A stretch of DNA of 64,000 nt from Caulobacter sp. FWC26 (GTDB lineage Bacteria; Pseudomonadota; Alphaproteobacteria; Caulobacterales; Caulobacteraceae). Below the pieces are notes generated by a model. It was not told where the DNA came from. It saw nothing but the letters and a program-made list of their open reading frames with translations, and ran no database searches. Position numbers and translations under genes: made by a program. Below are positions 25,199-35,300 of the stretch, in pieces. Location of the stretch: the NCBI RefSeq assembly GCF_002742645.2, contig NZ_CP033875.1:1404001-1468000 (forward strand). Direction: 5' to 3'. Positions within the stretch are counted from its first letter, which is position 1, and the number at the start of each line of letters is the position of its first letter.

Positions 25199-27865
25199 AT
25201 GAACACGTCCTTCCGCTTTCGCAGCCTCTTGCTGGCGTCCGCAGCGACCTTGTTCTCGCTCGACGTCGCCATCGCGCAGACGTCGGTCGCCGCCACTCAG
25301 GACGCTGTGGACGCAGTCGTGATCACCGGCGGGCGGCTTCAGAATCGGCTGGCGATCACTGAGCGTCGCGACAACCTCCAGGTTACGGACTCCGTTACGT
25401 CGGACGACGTGGGCAAACTGCCGGACTTCAATATCGGCGAGGCTCTGGCGCGCATTCCCGGCGTCGCGGTGCAAAACGATCAGGGCGAGGCGCGCTTCGT
25501 CACGGTCCGCGCGATGAACGCGAACTATAATTACACACAGGTGGACGGCGTCTCGATCGCCGTGCCTGACCGTAATGGCCGTCGGGTGTTTATGGATGTC
25601 ATGCCCGCCGCCCTGGCTGCGAGGATCGACGTCTACAAGACCTTCACGCCCAATCTCGAGGGCGGCGCGATCGGCGGAGTCATCGATATCCGCACCGCCA
25701 GCGCCTTTGATCGCTCGCGCCGCGGCCTGCGCGTTTCCGCCGAGATCGGCCAGTATGACAACAATGAAGGGTACGAAGGCGCGGGGCCCTCGGGAGCCAT
25801 GAGCGTCTCTTACGGAACGACATTCGGCGCCACCGACAAGTTCGGCATGGTGCTGTTCGCCAACTACTACAAGCGCGACTCCTACTCTCCGCAGACCGAG
25901 TACGGCAGCACGCGCTACTTCTACAACGCCAATGGGACAAGCGCGGGCCAGCCGGGGGCCAATACCGGGACCTATCCTGGCACGGGACTGGCCGTCCCAG
26001 GCGAGCGCCGGTGGATGTTCTATCACAACGACCGCACCCGTCTGGGCGGGGGCGCCAAGCTGGAATACCGCCCGACCGGCGACGACTACGTCTTTCTCCG
26101 TGGCTTCTGGAACACGGCTACTGACAACGAGGCGCGCCAGACCGACCTGTGGACCCACGGCGGGAACGGAACGCTCTCCAACCAGACCGCGACGAGTGGA
26201 GAACTACGCAACGCTTCCAACCTTTCGATCCAGCAAAACCTCGGTCAGTTCGACTTCGAGCGCACCGTCTGGGCGCTGACCACGGGTGGCGATCACAAGC
26301 CGGGCGGAGGGGAACTCTCCTGGCGGCTGAACTACTCGGGCTCCCACTTCGAAAACTGGGAGGACTGGGCTGAGTGGCGCCAGAACGGCGCCAATGTCGC
26401 CTTCGCCTTCCAGCGAGCCGGCGACCACTACGTGTTCACGCCCCTGAACCCGACAGCCTTCAACGACTACAAGCTCTATGCGCCTTTCCGTCGCCAATAC
26501 GATGGTCGCGAGCTGAACGAGGACATCTACGAAGCAAAGCTCGATTTCGGGCGTCCGATCGACGACCACTGGAGCGTCAAGGTCGGCGGTCAAGTCCGCC
26601 GCATCGATCGTGCGTTTGACGAGAACCGCAATCGCTACCTGCCGGCGGCCGGCAACACCTACACCCTCGCCGCCGCTAACGTCCTGAATCCGAGGGTTTG
26701 CCACCAGATCCCGGGCGCCGGCCAAGGCCAGTGCATCCTCATCATCGACCCCGGCGCTTCCAACGCTCAGTTTCTAGCCCACCTGGCCGCCAATCCGGGG
26801 CAATGGACGCTGGACACCATGTCTACGGATGACAACAACCTCGACTATAGCCTGCGAGAGACGGTCACCAGCGGCTATGGCCTCGTGCGCTACAATGGCG
26901 AACGGCTGAACCTGGTGGCGGGCGCGCGCTATGAGAAGACGTCCACCCGAGCCGAGGGACGTCGGCAGGTCGGAAGCGCCTGGACCGACACGCGTAACGA
27001 AGGCGGCTACAGTGATTTCCTTCCGTCGCTCAACGTGAGCTACGATCTCGCCGACGCCGTAAAGCTGCGCTCGGCCTACTCAAAGTCGATCGGCCGCGTG
27101 CCCTTCAACGCGGTCGCTCCGGTGGGCGAGCGCCTGAATGAGACCGCCTCGCCGATCACCCTGGCGCGCTCAAACCCGGATCTCTTGCCGCGTCGTGCGG
27201 ACAATGTCGACGTCGCCGTCGACTGGTACTTCGGCCAGGGACGTGGTCTGCTGTCCGCCAGCCTATTCTACAAGAAAATCCGCAATGAGTTTTTCACCGC
27301 TTCGGCGGTGACGAGCGTCGAACTGAATGGCCAGCAGATCGAAGCGCTGGTCACCCAGCCGAGAAATGCCGGCAGCCCGGTCGATGTCCTGGGTGTCGAA
27401 CTGAACCTGGTGCGCGAACTCGACTTCATCCTGCCCCCAAGCTTGAAGGGCTTCACGGTCTCGACAAACGTCACGCTGCTCGACACCAACTTCAAGCAGA
27501 TCATGACCGACGGCTCGGAGGTCGAGTTGGCCACCATGGTCGGTCAGCCGAACACCACCTACAACATTGCATTGTCGTATGATCGGGGACGGATCTCGGG
27601 GCGACTGGCCTACAACTACACGAGCATCCGGATGTCCGAGCGGGTGAACAACACCACAGCCTATCGCAATCGCTATGACGGCGCCGACGAGTCCCTGGAC
27701 TTCAAGGTTCGCTACAAGGTCAACGACAAGCTTTGGGCGCAGTTCACAGCCTCCAACCTGATCGGGGCGGAGCGCACCGAATGGATCGGCTGGAATCGTG
27801 AGCTTCCCATGGTGGCCGCCGACTACGGCGCGGCCTACTTCGTCGGCTTCAACTTGCGCTATTGA
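25199..27865 (+). CDS. TonB-dependent outer-membrane receptor
   Basis: 888 residues. Signal peptide ~1-26 (ending AIAQ), TonB-box-like DAVVITGGR, plug with DDVGKLPDFNIGEALARIPG, VRAMNANYNYTQVDGVS and GAIGGVIDIRTASAF, and a barrel ending GFNLRY. The ATG at 25199 follows a GGGGG ribosome site; the TTG four codons earlier is less likely. It is cotranscribed with a lipoprotein glycerophosphodiesterase seven bases downstream and faces a ROK regulator, so the ligand may be a sugar- or glycerol-phosphodiester compound (inference). It is similar in layout to the receptor at 14468-17053. Confidence 0.95.
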   Translation: MNTSFRFRSLLLASAATLFSLDVAIAQTSVAATQDAVDAVVITGGRLQNRLAITERRDNLQVTDSVTSDDVGKLPDFNIGEALARIPGVAVQNDQGEARFVTVRAMNANYNYTQVDGVSIAVPDRNGRRVFMDVMPAALAARIDVYKTFTPNLEGGAIGGVIDIRTASAFDRSRRGLRVSAEIGQYDNNEGYEGAGPSGAMSVSYGTTFGATDKFGMVLFANYYKRDSYSPQTEYGSTRYFYNANGTSAGQPGANTGTYPGTGLAVPGERRWMFYHNDRTRLGGGAKLEYRPTGDDYVFLRGFWNTATDNEARQTDLWTHGGNGTLSNQTATSGELRNASNLSIQQNLGQFDFERTVWALTTGGDHKPGGGELSWRLNYSGSHFENWEDWAEWRQNGANVAFAFQRAGDHYVFTPLNPTAFNDYKLYAPFRRQYDGRELNEDIYEAKLDFGRPIDDHWSVKVGGQVRRIDRAFDENRNRYLPAAGNTYTLAAANVLNPRVCHQIPGAGQGQCILIIDPGASNAQFLAHLAANPGQWTLDTMSTDDNNLDYSLRETVTSGYGLVRYNGERLNLVAGARYEKTSTRAEGRRQVGSAWTDTRNEGGYSDFLPSLNVSYDLADAVKLRSAYSKSIGRVPFNAVAPVGERLNETASPITLARSNPDLLPRRADNVDVAVDWYFGQGRGLLSASLFYKKIRNEFFTASAVTSVELNGQQIEALVTQPRNAGSPVDVLGVELNLVRELDFILPPSLKGFTVSTNVTLLDTNFKQIMTDGSEVELATMVGQPNTTYNIALSYDRGRISGRLAYNYTSIRMSERVNNTTAYRNRYDGADESLDFKVRYKVNDKLWAQFTASNLIGAERTEWIGWNRELPMVAADYGAAYFVGFNLRY

Positions 27866-27872
27866 GATCGCC

Positions 27873-28802
27873 GTGAATTGCAAAATCATCCGCCGTCTGA
27901 CGGCGCTCGTTGTCGCTGCGGGTCTGCTGGCGGGGTGCGTGAGCACGCCGGCTCCGCAAGATCGGCTCAGCCTCCTGCGCGGCCGCTTCCTGGATCCAAA
28001 TGGACCCGTGATGGTGGTCGCCCACCGGGCCTGCTGGACGTCGACGGCCGAGAACTCGCTGGCGGCCATCGACCGGTGCCGCGACCTTGGCGTCGACATG
28101 GTCGAGCTCGATGTGCAGCGCACCCGCGATGGTCAGCTGGTCCTGATGCACGACTCCACGGTCGACCGCACGACCAACGGAACCGGCCGTGTCGCGGACC
28201 TGACCCTCACCCAGATCAAGGCTCTGCGGCTGAAGGCGGGGGCGGGCGGTCCGGCCGCGCCTTTAACCGGGCAATCCCCACCGACCTTCGCCGAGGCGAT
28301 GCGCGCCGCGCGCGGTATGCTGGTCAATGTCGACGCCAAAGGCGAGGTCAATTTGCAGGCCGCCCAAGAGCTGGAAGGGATGGGTCTCATCGATCAGGCT
28401 GTGATCAAGAGCGCGGCCCCCGCCGACGATCCGGCGCTCCTCGAGGTGCTAACCGGCAGGACATTGTTGTTCATGCCGATTTTGCGGGAGCGCGACGGGC
28501 GATCGCTGGCGGTCGAGGCCGACCGTTACGCGCAAAGGCCGCCGGCCTTCGAGATCGTGTTCACCAGCGAAGCCTTCTTCCGGTCCGGCGCGCCGGCGCT
28601 TCGCTCGCGTCCCGCAAGGGTCTGGGTCAACACGCTGCAGCCCGGCCATGCTGCGGGCCACGTGGACGCTGACGCGGTGAAGGCCCCTGAAGCTCACTGG
28701 GGGCGCTTGATCGACATGGGCGCCAACATCATCCAGACCGACGCCCCGGCCGACCTCATCGCCTGGCTGAAACGTTGCGGCTGTGGCGGCGCGCGGCCGT
28801 AA
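27873..28802 (+). CDS. Glycerophosphodiester phosphodiesterase, lipoprotein
   Basis: 309 residues starting with GTG, seven bases after the receptor stop. The N terminus has a lipobox (LLAGC, lipidated Cys22). The GDPD TIM-barrel motifs are HRACW (His51, Arg52), AEN (Glu60), VELDVQRTRDG (Glu78, Asp80) and LMHDSTVDRTT (His93), which bind the metal and phosphodiester; the usual HRG is HRA here. The family cleaves glycerophosphodiesters to glycerol-3-phosphate and an alcohol. It probably acts in the periplasm on material imported by the receptor (inference). Confidence 0.9.
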   Translation: MNCKIIRRLTALVVAAGLLAGCVSTPAPQDRLSLLRGRFLDPNGPVMVVAHRACWTSTAENSLAAIDRCRDLGVDMVELDVQRTRDGQLVLMHDSTVDRTTNGTGRVADLTLTQIKALRLKAGAGGPAAPLTGQSPPTFAEAMRAARGMLVNVDAKGEVNLQAAQELEGMGLIDQAVIKSAAPADDPALLEVLTGRTLLFMPILRERDGRSLAVEADRYAQRPPAFEIVFTSEAFFRSGAPALRSRPARVWVNTLQPGHAAGHVDADAVKAPEAHWGRLIDMGANIIQTDAPADLIAWLKRCGCGGARP

Positions 28803-28899
28803 AGCCGATCCAACTCATCAGGATAAGCTGCAATCCGTCATGGCGGCCGGAGCGCTCAATCGTCTGTGTCGCGCCGCCGCGATCACAGGCTGACGAAGA

Positions 28900-28916
28900 G
28901 CGCGCCGGAGGCGCGC
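28900..28916. terminator. Short hairpin between convergent genes
   Basis: A perfect 7-bp stem GCGCGCC / GGCGCGC with a GGA loop in the 176-base gap between the phosphodiesterase gene and the convergent receptor gene. There is no T-run, so a terminator role is uncertain. Confidence 0.3.
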
Positions 28917-28978
28917 AGGACGCCTACCCGCCTGCGCCCCTCGCGCTCAGTCTCCGATCGCGGCTGCGGGGCCATGGC

Positions 28979-31459
28979 CTAGAACGACGCCCGCAGGGTG
29001 ACGCCCCAGGTGCGCGGGTCCCCCGGCTGACCGGCGATCAGGCCAGTGTTGCTGGGACCCACGGCCAGGAACTCGAAATAGTTCTCGTCGAAGGCGTTGC
29101 GCACCCAGCCATAGAGATTGAGGCCCTCCGGCGTGCGGAAGCCGGCCCGGAAGTTGGCGATCGCATAGCCGTCGACCCAGGTGTAGGCCGAGGGCGACGG
29201 ATTGGATGAGAACTTGCTCCGATAGCTGCCGTCATAGCCGACATAGAACTCGCCGGTCTTGCCGAGAAAATCGCCCGGAACATTCACCTCGGCGCCTAGC
29301 GCCACGCTCCACTTCGAGACGCCGGGCAGGCGCTGGCCCGAGACGTCGCAGTTGGCCGGGCTGAGCGCGCCCGCCACGCCGGCCGCGCCCGGAACCTGGG
29401 TCCCGGTCGCCACCGTGCCGCCCGACAGCTCCGGCGGGCACGGCGCATCCACGAAGCGCACATACTTGGCGTCGGTGTAGGCGGCGTTCAGATAGGTCGA
29501 GAAGCGGGCGTTGGGCCGATAGGCCGAGTCCAGCTCCACGCCCTGCGTGCGCACCTTGCCGGCGTTGGCCAGGTAGCCGCGCAGCACGCCCAGTTGTCCG
29601 TTGCTTACCGTGGCCTGGTAGTTCTTGATGTCGCTGCGGAACACCGCGAGGTTAGCCGTCAGCGTGCGGTCCAGCCACTGGGTCTTCAGGCCGCCTTCGA
29701 CGTGATTGATGTCCTCGGGCTTGATCGCGCCCGCAGCTTCGATCGGCTTGCCCGCCGCGTCGGTCGGCAGGCCGTTCTGGTTGATGCCGCCGGTCTTGAA
29801 GCTCTTGGCGTAGGTGGCGTAGGCCAGCAAGTCGCGATTCAACTGATAGCTGGCCGACAGATCGTAGGTGAAGTTCCAGTCGTCGAAGCTGGGGGCGCTG
29901 ACTTGCGGGGTATAGACCGCCAGCTGGGCCGCGCGCCGCGCGCCGGTGTCGGTGAGCAGCACGGGCGCGCCCTGGCCGTCGATCACCTTGCGCTCATAGA
30001 AGCCCGACTTCTCGTCGTAGTTCAGGCGCGCGCCGGGTGTCAGGGTGAAGGCGTCGGTGACTTTCCAGCTGAGCTGGCCGAACACCGCGAAGCTCGTGCT
30101 CTTCAGCCACTGGGTGTTGAGCGCCGTCAGGCCCGCCAGGACACTGGAGTCGTTGGACAAGGCGTTGCTGGGGTTGATGTTCCAGCGGCTGGCCGCCGCG
30201 CCCTGCTGCTCGGTGCCCTGGGTGTCGATACGCTGGTGGAAGGCGAAGGCGCCGACAACTAGATCATGCGCGTCCCAGGAGCGGTTGAAGCGCAGTTCCT
30301 GGCTGTACTGGTCCTGCTGCGAGGGGTTCTGCGACTTGGCCACGATCGACAAGCCCAGGAAGTCGCGGTCGTTCTGCGGCTTCCAGTCCCAGAAGCGCCA
30401 GGCCGTGACCGAGGTCAGGGTTCCGCCCGCGACGTTCCAGACCACCTTGGCCGAGGCGCCGCCGACCTTGTTGCCGGCGTTGAGCTCGGCGTCGACGTCC
30501 GTGACGCGGTCGAAGGCGTTGGTGCTGGGGACCGCATAACCTAGGGCCGAAGTCAGGGCCGCGTACTGACGGTTCAGCGCCCGTTGGGTGGCGCCGGTGC
30601 GCACATAGATCTGGGCGAAGCCCTCGGGGTCCTGGCGGCTGTAGTCGGCGGCCAGGGTCACAGCCAGATCGTCGCTCGGCTTGAACAGCAGCTGGCCGCG
30701 CAGGCCCAGATTGTCCTGCTCATTGATGTATCGGCGGCTGGTGACGTTATAGATCGTGCCGCGCCGATGGGTGCTGGACACCGCCAACCGTGCGGCGACC
30801 TTGTCGCTCAGCGGCCCGGAGATAGCCGCCTTGGCCTGCTTATAGTCCAGATTGCCCAGCGAGATCTCGGCGTTCGCCTCGAAGTCGAAAGTCGGCTGGC
30901 GGGTAGTGATGTTGATCGCGCCGGCGGTCGTGTTCTTGCCGTACAGCGTGCCCTGCGGACCGCGCAGCACCTCGATGCGGTCCACGTCCAGGAAGTCGAA
31001 GGTCGCCGTAGCGACCCGCGAATTGTAGACATCGTCGACATAGATGCCGACGCCCTGCTCAAAGCCGTCGCTGGTCAGGCCGAACGGCACGCCAAGACCC
31101 CGGATGTTGACCGAGGTGTTGCGGGGATTGGACGAGTAGAACTGCAGGGTCGGCGTCAGTTGCTGCAGACGACCGACATTAAATGAGCCCGTGCCGTCCA
31201 GGCGGTCGCCGCCGACCACGGAAACGGCCAGCGGCACCGACTGTACGGTCTCTGACCGGCGGCGGGCCGTGACCGTCAAGGCCTCGACCGTCGCGCCGGC
31301 CACGTTGGAGCCGTCGGTGACAGCGCCCGGGACCCCGGAATCGGAGCCTGACACCGTCGTGCCCTCGGCCACGCCGGCATAGGCCCCGCTGGCGCCGCCG
31401 CAGAGCAGCGCCGCGAGCAGCAGGGCCTTGGTGGCGTCTTTACGCTGGATGAAGGACAT
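28979..31459 (-). CDS. TonB-dependent receptor, siderophore/iron-type
   Basis: 826 residues. Signal peptide ~1-28 (ending AYAG); TonB-box-like EALTVTARRRSETVQSVPLAV. The plug has QLTPTLQFYSSNPRNTSVNIRG, EQGVGIYVDDVYNSR and DRIEVLRGPQGTLYGKNTTAG, the classic signature of the large iron-complex receptor group (COG1629). The barrel ends GVTLRASF. It differs clearly from the three other receptors in the window, which have the LP-D-x-N plug style. No Fur box was found upstream and no biosynthetic or inner-membrane transport genes adjoin. Confidence 0.95.
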   Translation of the reverse strand: MSFIQRKDATKALLLAALLCGGASGAYAGVAEGTTVSGSDSGVPGAVTDGSNVAGATVEALTVTARRRSETVQSVPLAVSVVGGDRLDGTGSFNVGRLQQLTPTLQFYSSNPRNTSVNIRGLGVPFGLTSDGFEQGVGIYVDDVYNSRVATATFDFLDVDRIEVLRGPQGTLYGKNTTAGAINITTRQPTFDFEANAEISLGNLDYKQAKAAISGPLSDKVAARLAVSSTHRRGTIYNVTSRRYINEQDNLGLRGQLLFKPSDDLAVTLAADYSRQDPEGFAQIYVRTGATQRALNRQYAALTSALGYAVPSTNAFDRVTDVDAELNAGNKVGGASAKVVWNVAGGTLTSVTAWRFWDWKPQNDRDFLGLSIVAKSQNPSQQDQYSQELRFNRSWDAHDLVVGAFAFHQRIDTQGTEQQGAAASRWNINPSNALSNDSSVLAGLTALNTQWLKSTSFAVFGQLSWKVTDAFTLTPGARLNYDEKSGFYERKVIDGQGAPVLLTDTGARRAAQLAVYTPQVSAPSFDDWNFTYDLSASYQLNRDLLAYATYAKSFKTGGINQNGLPTDAAGKPIEAAGAIKPEDINHVEGGLKTQWLDRTLTANLAVFRSDIKNYQATVSNGQLGVLRGYLANAGKVRTQGVELDSAYRPNARFSTYLNAAYTDAKYVRFVDAPCPPELSGGTVATGTQVPGAAGVAGALSPANCDVSGQRLPGVSKWSVALGAEVNVPGDFLGKTGEFYVGYDGSYRSKFSSNPSPSAYTWVDGYAIANFRAGFRTPEGLNLYGWVRNAFDENYFEFLAVGPSNTGLIAGQPGDPRTWGVTLRASF

Positions 31460-31822
31460 GTCCGATCCCCTCGGTTGAAGTCTGGGGGAAGCGATATCCC
31501 TTAAAGCCCATCGGACTAATTGGGTTTAATTGAGGTAGGCGTTAGCTATTCTCGTAACGCCGTTCTTGCGTTCGTACCGGGGCCAGGCGACATAACTTGG
31601 CGTTGAGGTCGATGACGCGCCCGGTCTGAATGTCGCCTTCCTGGAAGGACGCCAACGACGGCAACTGGCGCTACACGGACGCGCAAAGTTATCAGACGGT
31701 AAGTCGGCCAGGTCGGAAACTAGCCCCGACAGCCAAGCGCGTTTTTGAGATCAATTCAGGGGCATTTCAGGGGCGGCGCCCCAAGTCGGCTTCAGCGGAA
31801 GCCTAGATCTCCTTGCGGAGAA
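31460..31822. other. Intergenic region between receptor gene and tRNA-Lys
   Basis: 363 bases that must carry the receptor promoter. The only frame with gene-like composition is the orphan frame reported separately at 31630-31806. No terminator for the leftward tRNA is obvious; no integrase or direct repeat of the tRNA 3' end is present. Confidence 0.5.
31630..31806 (+). CDS. Orphan 58-residue reading frame, possible gene remnant
   Basis: ATG to TAG encodes MSPSWKDANDGNWRYTDAQS, then a basic tail. The first third uses GC-ending codons as real genes here do (TGG AAG GAC GCC AAC GAC GGC AAC), the later part less so. No ribosome site precedes the ATG. It ends 17 bases from the tRNA 3' end. It may be a remnant of an older gene or chance; product unknown. 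Confidence 0.2.
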   Translation: MSPSWKDANDGNWRYTDAQSYQTVSRPGRKLAPTAKRVFEINSGAFQGRRPKSASAEA

Positions 31823-31898
<76 letters not shown>

Positions 31899-31943
31899 AT
31901 TCGACGGTCCGAAGCACTTGCGAGCCCCGGCGGCGAGGCGCGG

Positions 31944-31971
31944 AACATACGCAATGATTTTGGGAGCGCAA
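31944..31971 (-). promoter_or_regulatory. Candidate housekeeping promoter of tRNA-Lys
   Basis: On the minus strand TTGCGC and TATGTT are separated by 16 bases, about 45 bases before the mature tRNA 5' end. This is consistent with a sigma73 promoter followed by a short leader removed by RNase P. Confidence 0.4.
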
Positions 31972-31982
31972 GCGCTTTTTTC

Positions 31983-32321
31983 ATGGCCAGACGAGATATT
32001 AGCGGCGCGGTCGATTTCGCCTATCTGGAGGGGTTCGCGGCCGGGGATTTCGCGGTTGTTGACGAGGTGCTGGCGCTATTCCGCGAACAGGCCGCGCTGT
32101 GGGCGCCGATGCTGGATCAGGCCCATCCCGGCTGGAGAGACGCTGTCCATACCGTCAAGGGCGCGGCCCGGGGCGTCGGGGCCTTCGCCTTGGGTGAGGT
32201 CTGCGAGCGCTGTGAAGCGGGGCAGGAGAGCCTCGAGGCGGTCAAGACGGCGCTGGACGTGGCGCTGCTGGACATCGCCGCCTACGCGCATGAACAGGCG
32301 CTCCGTTCGCTGAAGGGCTAG
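31983..32321 (+). CDS. Hpt-domain histidine phosphotransfer protein
   Basis: 112 residues, soluble, single four-helix Hpt domain. His56 lies in AVHTVKGAARGVGA, matching the H-x-L-K-G-x-x-x-x-x-G Hpt signature (here H-T-V-K-G); the last helix carries CERCEAG. It would relay phosphate between a hybrid kinase and a response regulator; neither is adjacent. The start ATG at 31983 gives the domain without the tRNA-overlapping extension; no good ribosome site is visible, only GGGAG 15-19 bases upstream. It converges on the receptor at 32386 with a shared hairpin. Confidence 0.85.
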   Translation: MARRDISGAVDFAYLEGFAAGDFAVVDEVLALFREQAALWAPMLDQAHPGWRDAVHTVKGAARGVGAFALGEVCERCEAGQESLEAVKTALDVALLDIAAYAHEQALRSLKG

Positions 32322-32334
32322 CCCCCAAAAAGAG

Positions 32335-32358
32335 GGGCCGAAGCTTGCGCTTCGGCCC
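32335..32358. terminator. Bidirectional terminator hairpin
   Basis: A perfect 10-bp stem GGGCCGAAGC / GCTTCGGCCC with a TTGC loop, between the ends of the convergent Hpt and receptor genes; an A-run (AAAAAG) on its left serves as U-run for the leftward transcript. Confidence 0.75.
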
Positions 32359-32385
32359 GCAGGGGAGTGGAGGGGAAGGCGCGCT

Positions 32386-35300
32386 TTAGAATGTGGCGCG
32401 CAGGGTGAGCTGGTAGGTGCGCCCGTCGTAGTCGATGAAGCGGGGCAGCATCGGATCGTTCTCGTATTCGGCGCGCTGGGCGTTGGTCAGGTTGAACGCG
32501 TCGACCGAGACCGTCATGCTCTCGGTGAGCTTGTACGAGGCCGAGGCGTCCAGCTGGCTGCGGGCCTTGACCGTCCGGGCGTCGCCGACGAACGAGTTGC
32601 CGGCGGCAAGATCGTACTTGTCGCGCCAGTTATAGACGAGGCGGACGCCGCCCCAGCCGGCTTCGTAGTACCCGATCACGTTGAGGTTGTTCTTCGACAC
32701 GCTGGGCAGGGTGATCTTCTTGCCTGCCGTGTCGACCCCGTCGATCTTGGTGTACGAGTAATTGAACGCGCCGCCGAAGTTCTTCCAGAAGCCCGGCAGG
32801 AAATCCAGGTTCTGCTGGATGTTGAACTCCAGGCCCGTCACGGTCATCGGCGACTGGTTGGTCCGGCCGCTGACGCGCACCTCGGCGTTCTTCAGGATGC
32901 CGCCCGAGCCGACGAAGCGGTTGGAGCTGACGCACTTGGGCGAACCTGCCGAGGTGTCGATCGTCAGCGTGCCAAGATCGACGTCGATGCCATCGATCTT
33001 GCCGCTGGCCGGGCATAGCACAGACGGATCAGTGATCGGGCCGATGAAGCCCTTGATCTCCTTGCGGTAGGCCGCGAGCGAGACCAATCCGCCTGGACGG
33101 TTGTACCACTCCAGCGACGCGTCGAACGAGTCGGCGGTGTAGGGCTTGATGTCGGTGGCGCCGAGCGTGACCGTATAGACTGGGTCGGTCGGCGGGTTCA
33201 CGTCGACGGGCACCTGAACAAAGGTCGTCGGGACGTTGTCGCGCGGCTGCGGACGCACATAGGTGCGATAGGCGGCGGCGCGGAACACCAGGTCGTCCCG
33301 CAGGTCGGCCATGAAGATCGCCGAGGGCAGCCAGTAGTCATACTCGTTCTTGCGCGTCGAGGTGCTGAGCGAGTGGTTGATGGGGCCGGCCTGACCGGAG
33401 AGGGCGGTGGTGCAGTTCTTACAGTTCAGGGCGACGATTTCTTGCTGGGTGCGCTCGTAGCGCGTGCCGAGCGTGCCGCGGAACGGAATGCTGAACAGGT
33501 CGCCTTTAAACTTCGCCGCCACATAGGCCGAATAGACGTCGTTCTGGTTGCTGAAGTTGTTGTTCCAGTAGTTGCCGTCCGTGTAGTTGTTCACGAAGCC
33601 GTACGGCGTGAGGAAGACGCCCGGCGCGCCCAATTGGAACTGATCGGGGAGGCCGTTCGGGTTCAAGGCGGTGCGTAGATTGGTGTTGAGCGGCGTCAGG
33701 GCCGTCAGCACGCGTTGCACGTCGACGGTCATCCAGTTGGCCGTCGCGCCTGGGGCTTTGCCGCCAAAGAAATCGTTCGCGTAGGACAGCTGCGAAGCCA
33801 TGTCCGGCGTGATGTTCTGGGTCTGGGCGCCGAGGGCCGTGTTGCGAGAGCCGCTGGAGGTGAACTTGGCCGTTTCTGCGCGGCCGCCGAACTGCAGCAC
33901 GGTGAAGAAGCCGTCGAGGGTGCGCTCGAAATCGACCTGGAAAGCGTCGAGCGTGTTGTCGGCCTTGCCGTTCGTGCCGGTGACGCCGAAGCGGTCGGCG
34001 GCGGTGGTGGCGCTCTGGCCTGGCATCGGCGCGCCAGCCTGGGTGGTGGCGGTGGCGGTCGCCGGGATCGGGAAGCCCCCGTTGGGCAGGTGGGTCGGTT
34101 TGGGGGTCGTCAGGTTGGCCGAGTAGTTCGACAGGTCCGAGCCGCCCAGGTTCACCAGCGCCACGATGCCGTTCAGGCCAGCGGGGCCGAGGTTGCGATA
34201 GGGGTTCTGGACGACGTCGAACTCGATCTGGTTGGCATAGGCCTTGGCGCGCGAGACGGTGAGGGTGGCCGTGGCCTTCCAATCGTCGTTCTTGAACTCG
34301 AGGGTCGGGTTGATAGCCCAGGTCGAGTTTTCCGCCGGTTCTGAGCGGACCGAGTCGAACGTGTTGATATTCTCGGCCTTGAACGAATTGATGTAGGCGC
34401 GGTCGCCGTTCGGCGTCTTGACGATGAAAGGCGTGCCGATCTCGCTGATCTTGGCGACGGCCGAGGTGGCGCCCAGGCCCGTATTGGTTCCGTTACCAGC
34501 GCCGGCGTCGATGTAGAGCAGATGGTTGGTGGCCTCATCCAGCTTGCGCTTGGTCATGAAGGCGTTGGCGCCGAACTTCCAGGACTCGTTGATGCGGTAT
34601 TCAAACCCGGTGGAGGCCGAAAGGGTCGTGCCGCGATTGAACTTGACCAGCTGGCGCGTCTGGCTGGGGTAGTAGACGCCGCCCGGATACTGGGCCAGCA
34701 GCGCGTCGTAGACAGGGTTCGAGCCGGCGGCGGCCTGATTGCCCAACTGGATCGCACCCAGGCGGTTGCCCCACGAATTCACCGTGATCGAGTCGCGGCG
34801 GAACTTTTCGTCCTTCCAGGCGACTACGCCGAAGACCGCGAAATCGTCGGTCAGGTGCTTGTTGTAGCCCAGCGAGGCCAACGGGCTGCCGAGGCTTCCC
34901 AGGTCATTGTACTCGTAGGACAGCTTGGCGAAGCCGCCGTCCTTGCGCGACAGGGCGGGGTTGATCCGGAGGTCGACATTGCCCGACAAGCCGCCGGCCA
35001 GGTTCGACGCCGACGGCGTCTTGATCACGTTGATCGCCGTGAAGATGTCCGAGTTGAACGCGCCCAGCGGCGTTGAGCCGTTCAGGATCGGATCGGCGAA
35101 AGCGCCGCCGTTCAGCGTGGTGCGGGCGAAGCTGCCGGGCAGGCCGCGCAGGCTGATCGTGGCGTTCCGGCTGCCGGCTTCGCGGTTGATCTGGACGCCC
35201 GGAATCCGTTGGATCGCTTCGCCGACATTGAGGTCCGGGAAGCGGCCCAGGCCGTCCGACGAGATGCCATCGGAAATTTCGAGGGTTTCGCGTTTGGTGG

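Noticed and set aside
31460..31560. Fur box upstream of the siderophore-type receptor
   Set aside because: No convincing 19-bp Fur-like dyad was found by eye; a matrix scan would be needed.
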